NCBI GenBank assembly: GCA_001598975.1
Contig: BBXU01001238.1
Coordinates: 1 to 25,493, forward strand
Source: Parachlorella kessleri
Taxonomy: Eukaryota; Chlorophyta; Trebouxiophyceae; Chlorellales; Chlorellaceae
Length of the DNA: 25,493 nt
Direction of reading: 5' to 3'
Position 1 is the first letter of the stretch. The number at the start of each line of letters is the position of its first letter. Below the pieces are notes generated by a model that saw only the letters and a program-made list of their open reading frames with translations, searched no databases and was not told the origin of the DNA. Shown here piece by piece: positions 19,944 through 25,493 of the stretch. Made by a program: the position numbers and the translations under genes.

Positions 19944-20840
19944 ATGGGGGGGGCCTCTGATCTGAACGTTCCTAAGGGTGAGCTAGCTTGGCTTGCTCCT
20001 GACTTGCCATGACAGTTCCTTGCCTTCATACTGTGTCTACGCTGCTTTCGAGCCCTGCAGAACAGGGCCCAGTGAGAGAAGTTCGTTACAAACTTTTTGC
20101 GCCTTGAGATGCCAGGCTGAGCACCTGCTCGCATGCTCAACAGACCTTCTGTGTGACGGCTGGTGGTGGCTGTTGCCAAACCAGAGCTTACAGGCTGAGC
20201 CTGACACTGCCCCTGCCTGCAGGCATCTGGTCCCCCGCTGGTGGCTTCTATGCTGACCCAAAGAAATGGAAGCGCAATACCGTGCTTGCCGTTGCGTGAG
20301 TGTCTCAGCTGGGCGTAGGCCCAGGCAGTGGCGCTTGCGGCTTGTTGGCTAGGGTTGCTACCGGCATCCCAAGCTTGACAACGACTATTTAAATTCTTGC
20401 TGCATAACTGTACATGTGTTTGAATAGTATTGCTGCGCTGTTGCAGGGCTATGGTGGCTATCTGCCTCCCAGTTTTCTACAAGTCGGTGGAGCTTGAGGT
20501 GAGGCAGTAGGTGCTCTTTTGCTTGCGGTTGCACCTGCCGCTGTCGTAACCTAGCTGTCAACTCCTGGTCAGGGTTGATGTCAGTGCCAGCTGAGGCTCA
20601 TAGCCTTCCGCAGTGGCTAGCTTGGGTTCTTGCGCGTTATGCGTGATGCAACGAGCCTGGTCTGGCTGGGAAACCGTGGGGCTGAAGTTGCGGTTCCTCT
20701 TGTTGTTGTCCTGGAATGGAGGAACTGTTTGGGTGTTGATTATGTGTTAGCTGCGCCTGCAGCAACGGCATCGCATGCCCAATCGCTGGATACCCTCCAT
20801 GATGTGGACGCCAGAGAAGAAACTTCACCAGGAGGAGTGA
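19944..20840 (+). CDS. 78-aa single-span membrane protein, complex I accessory-subunit-like
   Basis: Four short exons join with consistent phases: 19944-19977, 20223-20295, 20447-20498, 20763-20840 (stop TGA). The protein starts MGGASDLNVPKGIWSPAGGF and continues YADPKKWKRNTVLAVAAMVA. One hydrophobic segment (about residues 32-47, LAVAAMVAICLPVFY) is preceded by a basic cluster KKWKRN, so a single-pass membrane protein is likely. The end is polar: SVELEQRHRMPNRWIPSMMW and then TPEKKLHQEE. The pattern of a GGFY-DPK-WKRN stretch, one span, a KS-ELE-R stretch and a short tail recalls small plant-type accessory subunits of mitochondrial complex I (NDUFB1-like or plant-specific), but this is from memory and unverified. 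No signal or transit peptide is apparent. Gene model confidence is higher than functional confidence. Confidence 0.62.
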
Positions 20841-23018
20841 AAGACTGTGTGCAGATTGGTCGGCAGCCTACAGCACAACAGAGCTATATAAGGTTTAGGG
20901 TAGGTCCTGCAAGTGGGATAGGAGGGCTTGTCGGTCCGAATGGATACCCCCCTCCTGTACTGCACATTGATGTCCTCTTCCTATGCTGTGGATAGCTGAG
21001 GCATCAACAGCGCTGGTCAATAAATTCGCCCAGCAGGCTGTGCGCTTGTTAGCGTTTGTATACAACTGCACTACTTGCCAGTGGGACAATGCCTTGGGGT
21101 GGCACACATCAGGCGCTTGGACAGCTGCCCACTGCTTGCCTAGGCTGGCTGTGTCACAGCAAGATAGGGTGTTTGTTCACGGTGGCAGGCAGCTGTTGAA
21201 CCCCACTGATGTGGATGGTTATCCAAGCTGAGCGCCCTTGTAACTTGCTGATTGCCTTACGAGTGTCGTTTGCGATTTTGTGGATCTTGTCGGTTCACTG
21301 TGTCACACAAATAGCGCATGCACTCAAGAAGCCCAAAAAGTGTTTGGTCGCCCTGTTCATCCAAAAAGGTTTGCAGAAAGTCCCTTCGACCTCGACACGC
21401 AGGGTCTAGCCAAATTCATCCTGTGGGGCCAGGAAGAGTTTAGCCAGGTGGCGAGCTATTAGTATGGGTGGCAGGTGGTGCGAACAGGGAATAGACCTGG
21501 ACTGGACTGACAGGACTGGATGCTATTGTTTAGCTGCTCTTTGGCATGGGTCTTGGCTAGGGGCCCGCCATTGCTCGTATTGTAAGTCTATGACACCCCA
21601 GTCCCGTCTCCCAGAGTGCCGCCAGTCTGGCAAGGCACTAGCTTAAGTCCCATTACCCAACGCCTTTTGCCCAGCCACAGTCCGGTGGTCCAAACCAGCC
21701 TCAGGGCCAGGGTGTAGGATGTCCTGCTACTTCAACCAAGCCCGACTTCATGCAGGAGTGCTGCCCCAAGTTGCCAACCAAGGGGCATCACTCACTGACT
21801 GTGGGCTAGAGGGAATGCCCACAGCTGCAAACTATCCCATAATTACTACTGCATGTGCTCTGTCATCTGGTTGAAGCTTGCTGACTGAGCTTCAGTAAGT
21901 GCAGCCTGAGCACGTGCAGCCCTCAGGTTGCATGGCAAACAACTGGGGCCTCCAGGCTGTGACATACAGGCGCTGGATCCTCCACAAAATCATCCAAATG
22001 ACGTGCATGGCCCAAGAGCCCCACAGGCAAATCTCCAGACATGTGGCAAGCCTGAAGGGTTGTGCTGAGCATACTACTTTCTGCATGGTGCAGTAGAAAC
22101 CCAAGCACCATGCATACTAGCCTGTAGCTCCGTTGTCACAAAAGGACACCTTCAAGCAACTGCAATCCGGTCGTCACTTCGCCCACCTCCTGACAAAGAC
22201 CAGGGCGCTTCAACTGTCACGTGCAGAGGGAGCGCCGTGTTTGAAACTGGAGTGTCTAGCCGTGAGTCCCACCGGGATGTTCAGCTAAGCCAGGGAGCTC
22301 GAGCTCGTGAGGTGACAGAGCCACTTAACTTACAGCACTGCCGCTTCATCAGCTACCCAGCCCAGCAGCCCCTGCGCGCAGACCTGCCAGCCCCTGGCTA
22401 GCCCAACTGCCCTGTCTTGGGAACTCATACAAAGCCCACAGTGACTTGCATGTGCCAGCAAGGGTAACACAGCAGTGTGGGGGTGCCTACTACGTCGGTC
22501 AGCAAAGTCCAAAGGAGGGAATAAGCGAACAAGCACGAAGGCCATAAACAGTGATTTACTGGCACTGGCTTGACCAAGATCCGAACATGTCACGTCAGCC
22601 AGTTTCAGTAGGTCCTAAGCATTCTGATGCAAGCTTCTGGCTACATGTGTAACGCACTTGTGAGCCTGCCAACCCTGGATCACTTGCAGGTCAAACCACA
22701 CTCTGGGTTGCCCAGCGCCCAACTGCCCATCAATAGGCAGTAGACGGATGCAGGCACAAGAAATAGAAGTAACGGGTGCCCAGGGATGGCAGCAGAGCCA
22801 ATAAGGACGCCTCTGGAATCGATAGGCCTCAGTGGTCCCAATATTATGATGTGGGTACGCATGAGGTGTCAAGGGAGTCAGCTGGTTGAAAAGTTCCCCT
22901 GGGATCCCTGGCGTGTCGCTCAGGGCTTGCTAGGTTAAGGCGTGATCGCCTCGCATTGGAAACAGCCCGCTGCTGTCGTTGATCTTTACCTGGACACGGC
23001 CAAACGCAGTGTGACGCA
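20841..23018. other. 2.2-kb region without a recognised gene
   Basis: This runs from the stop of the small membrane-protein gene to the 14-3-3 start. It contains TATATAAGG at 20885 and a TGTAA near 21239 that could end the upstream transcript. I looked for exon chains on both strands and found no family similarity. Open frames such as 22330-22593 on the minus strand have no compositional support. The 14-3-3 promoter should lie in the last few hundred bases. Confidence 0.45.
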
Positions 23019-25475
<2,457 letters not shown>

Positions 25476-25493
25476 TAGCCGTTGTTGCCGGGG

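Noticed and set aside
22330..22593. Minus-strand 87-aa open frame upstream of 14-3-3
   Set aside because: There is no conserved motif, exon continuity or coding bias.

Overview
The window is nuclear DNA of a green alga. It is most likely a GC-rich trebouxiophyte of the Chlorella type, but the genus cannot be fixed from the sequence. Three things point there. Every recognisable gene is broken by many short GT-AG introns. The TGTAA polyadenylation motif typical of green algae follows several stop codons (about 11812, 18196 on the minus strand and 3134). The gene forms are plant-like: a fused PurK-PurE with a transit-like leader, a plant-like 14-3-3 and UBC13. I see no prokaryotic operon, CRISPR array, tRNA, rRNA or transposon.

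Layout. (1) About 1-3009, plus: the 3' part of an NBS1/nibrin-like gene (MRN DNA-break complex) with an unusual Gly-Arg-rich tail. (2) 4130-6169, minus: an unrecognised, probably alpha-helical protein, convergent with gene 1, with one unresolved reading-frame jump. (3) 6271-11728, plus: complete bifunctional phosphoribosylaminoimidazole carboxylase (PurK-PurE), 11 exons, 658 aa, starting only 101 bp from the divergent start proposed for gene 2. (4) 12657-15779, minus: a 497-aa protein rebuilt here from seven exons, with an N-myristoylation/palmitoylation motif, a SAM domain, a Pro/Ala/Val-rich repeat linker and a helical C-terminal half that I do not recognise. It is the best candidate for something undescribed. 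(5) 18266-19600, minus: complete UBC13 ubiquitin-conjugating enzyme, six exons, 157 aa. (6) 19944-20840, plus: a 78-aa single-span membrane protein rebuilt from four small exons, resembling small accessory subunits of mitochondrial complex I and divergent from UBC13. (7) 23019-25469, plus: a 14-3-3 protein whose last exon lies beyond the window.

The genes do not form one pathway. NBS1 and UBC13 both belong to DNA-damage responses but lie 15 kb apart, and clustering should not be inferred. Long stretches without a recognisable gene are 3010-4129, 11729-12656, 15780-18265 and 20841-23018. Exon boundaries come from reading GT-AG sites, phase continuity and family similarity by eye. No alignment or transcript data were available.
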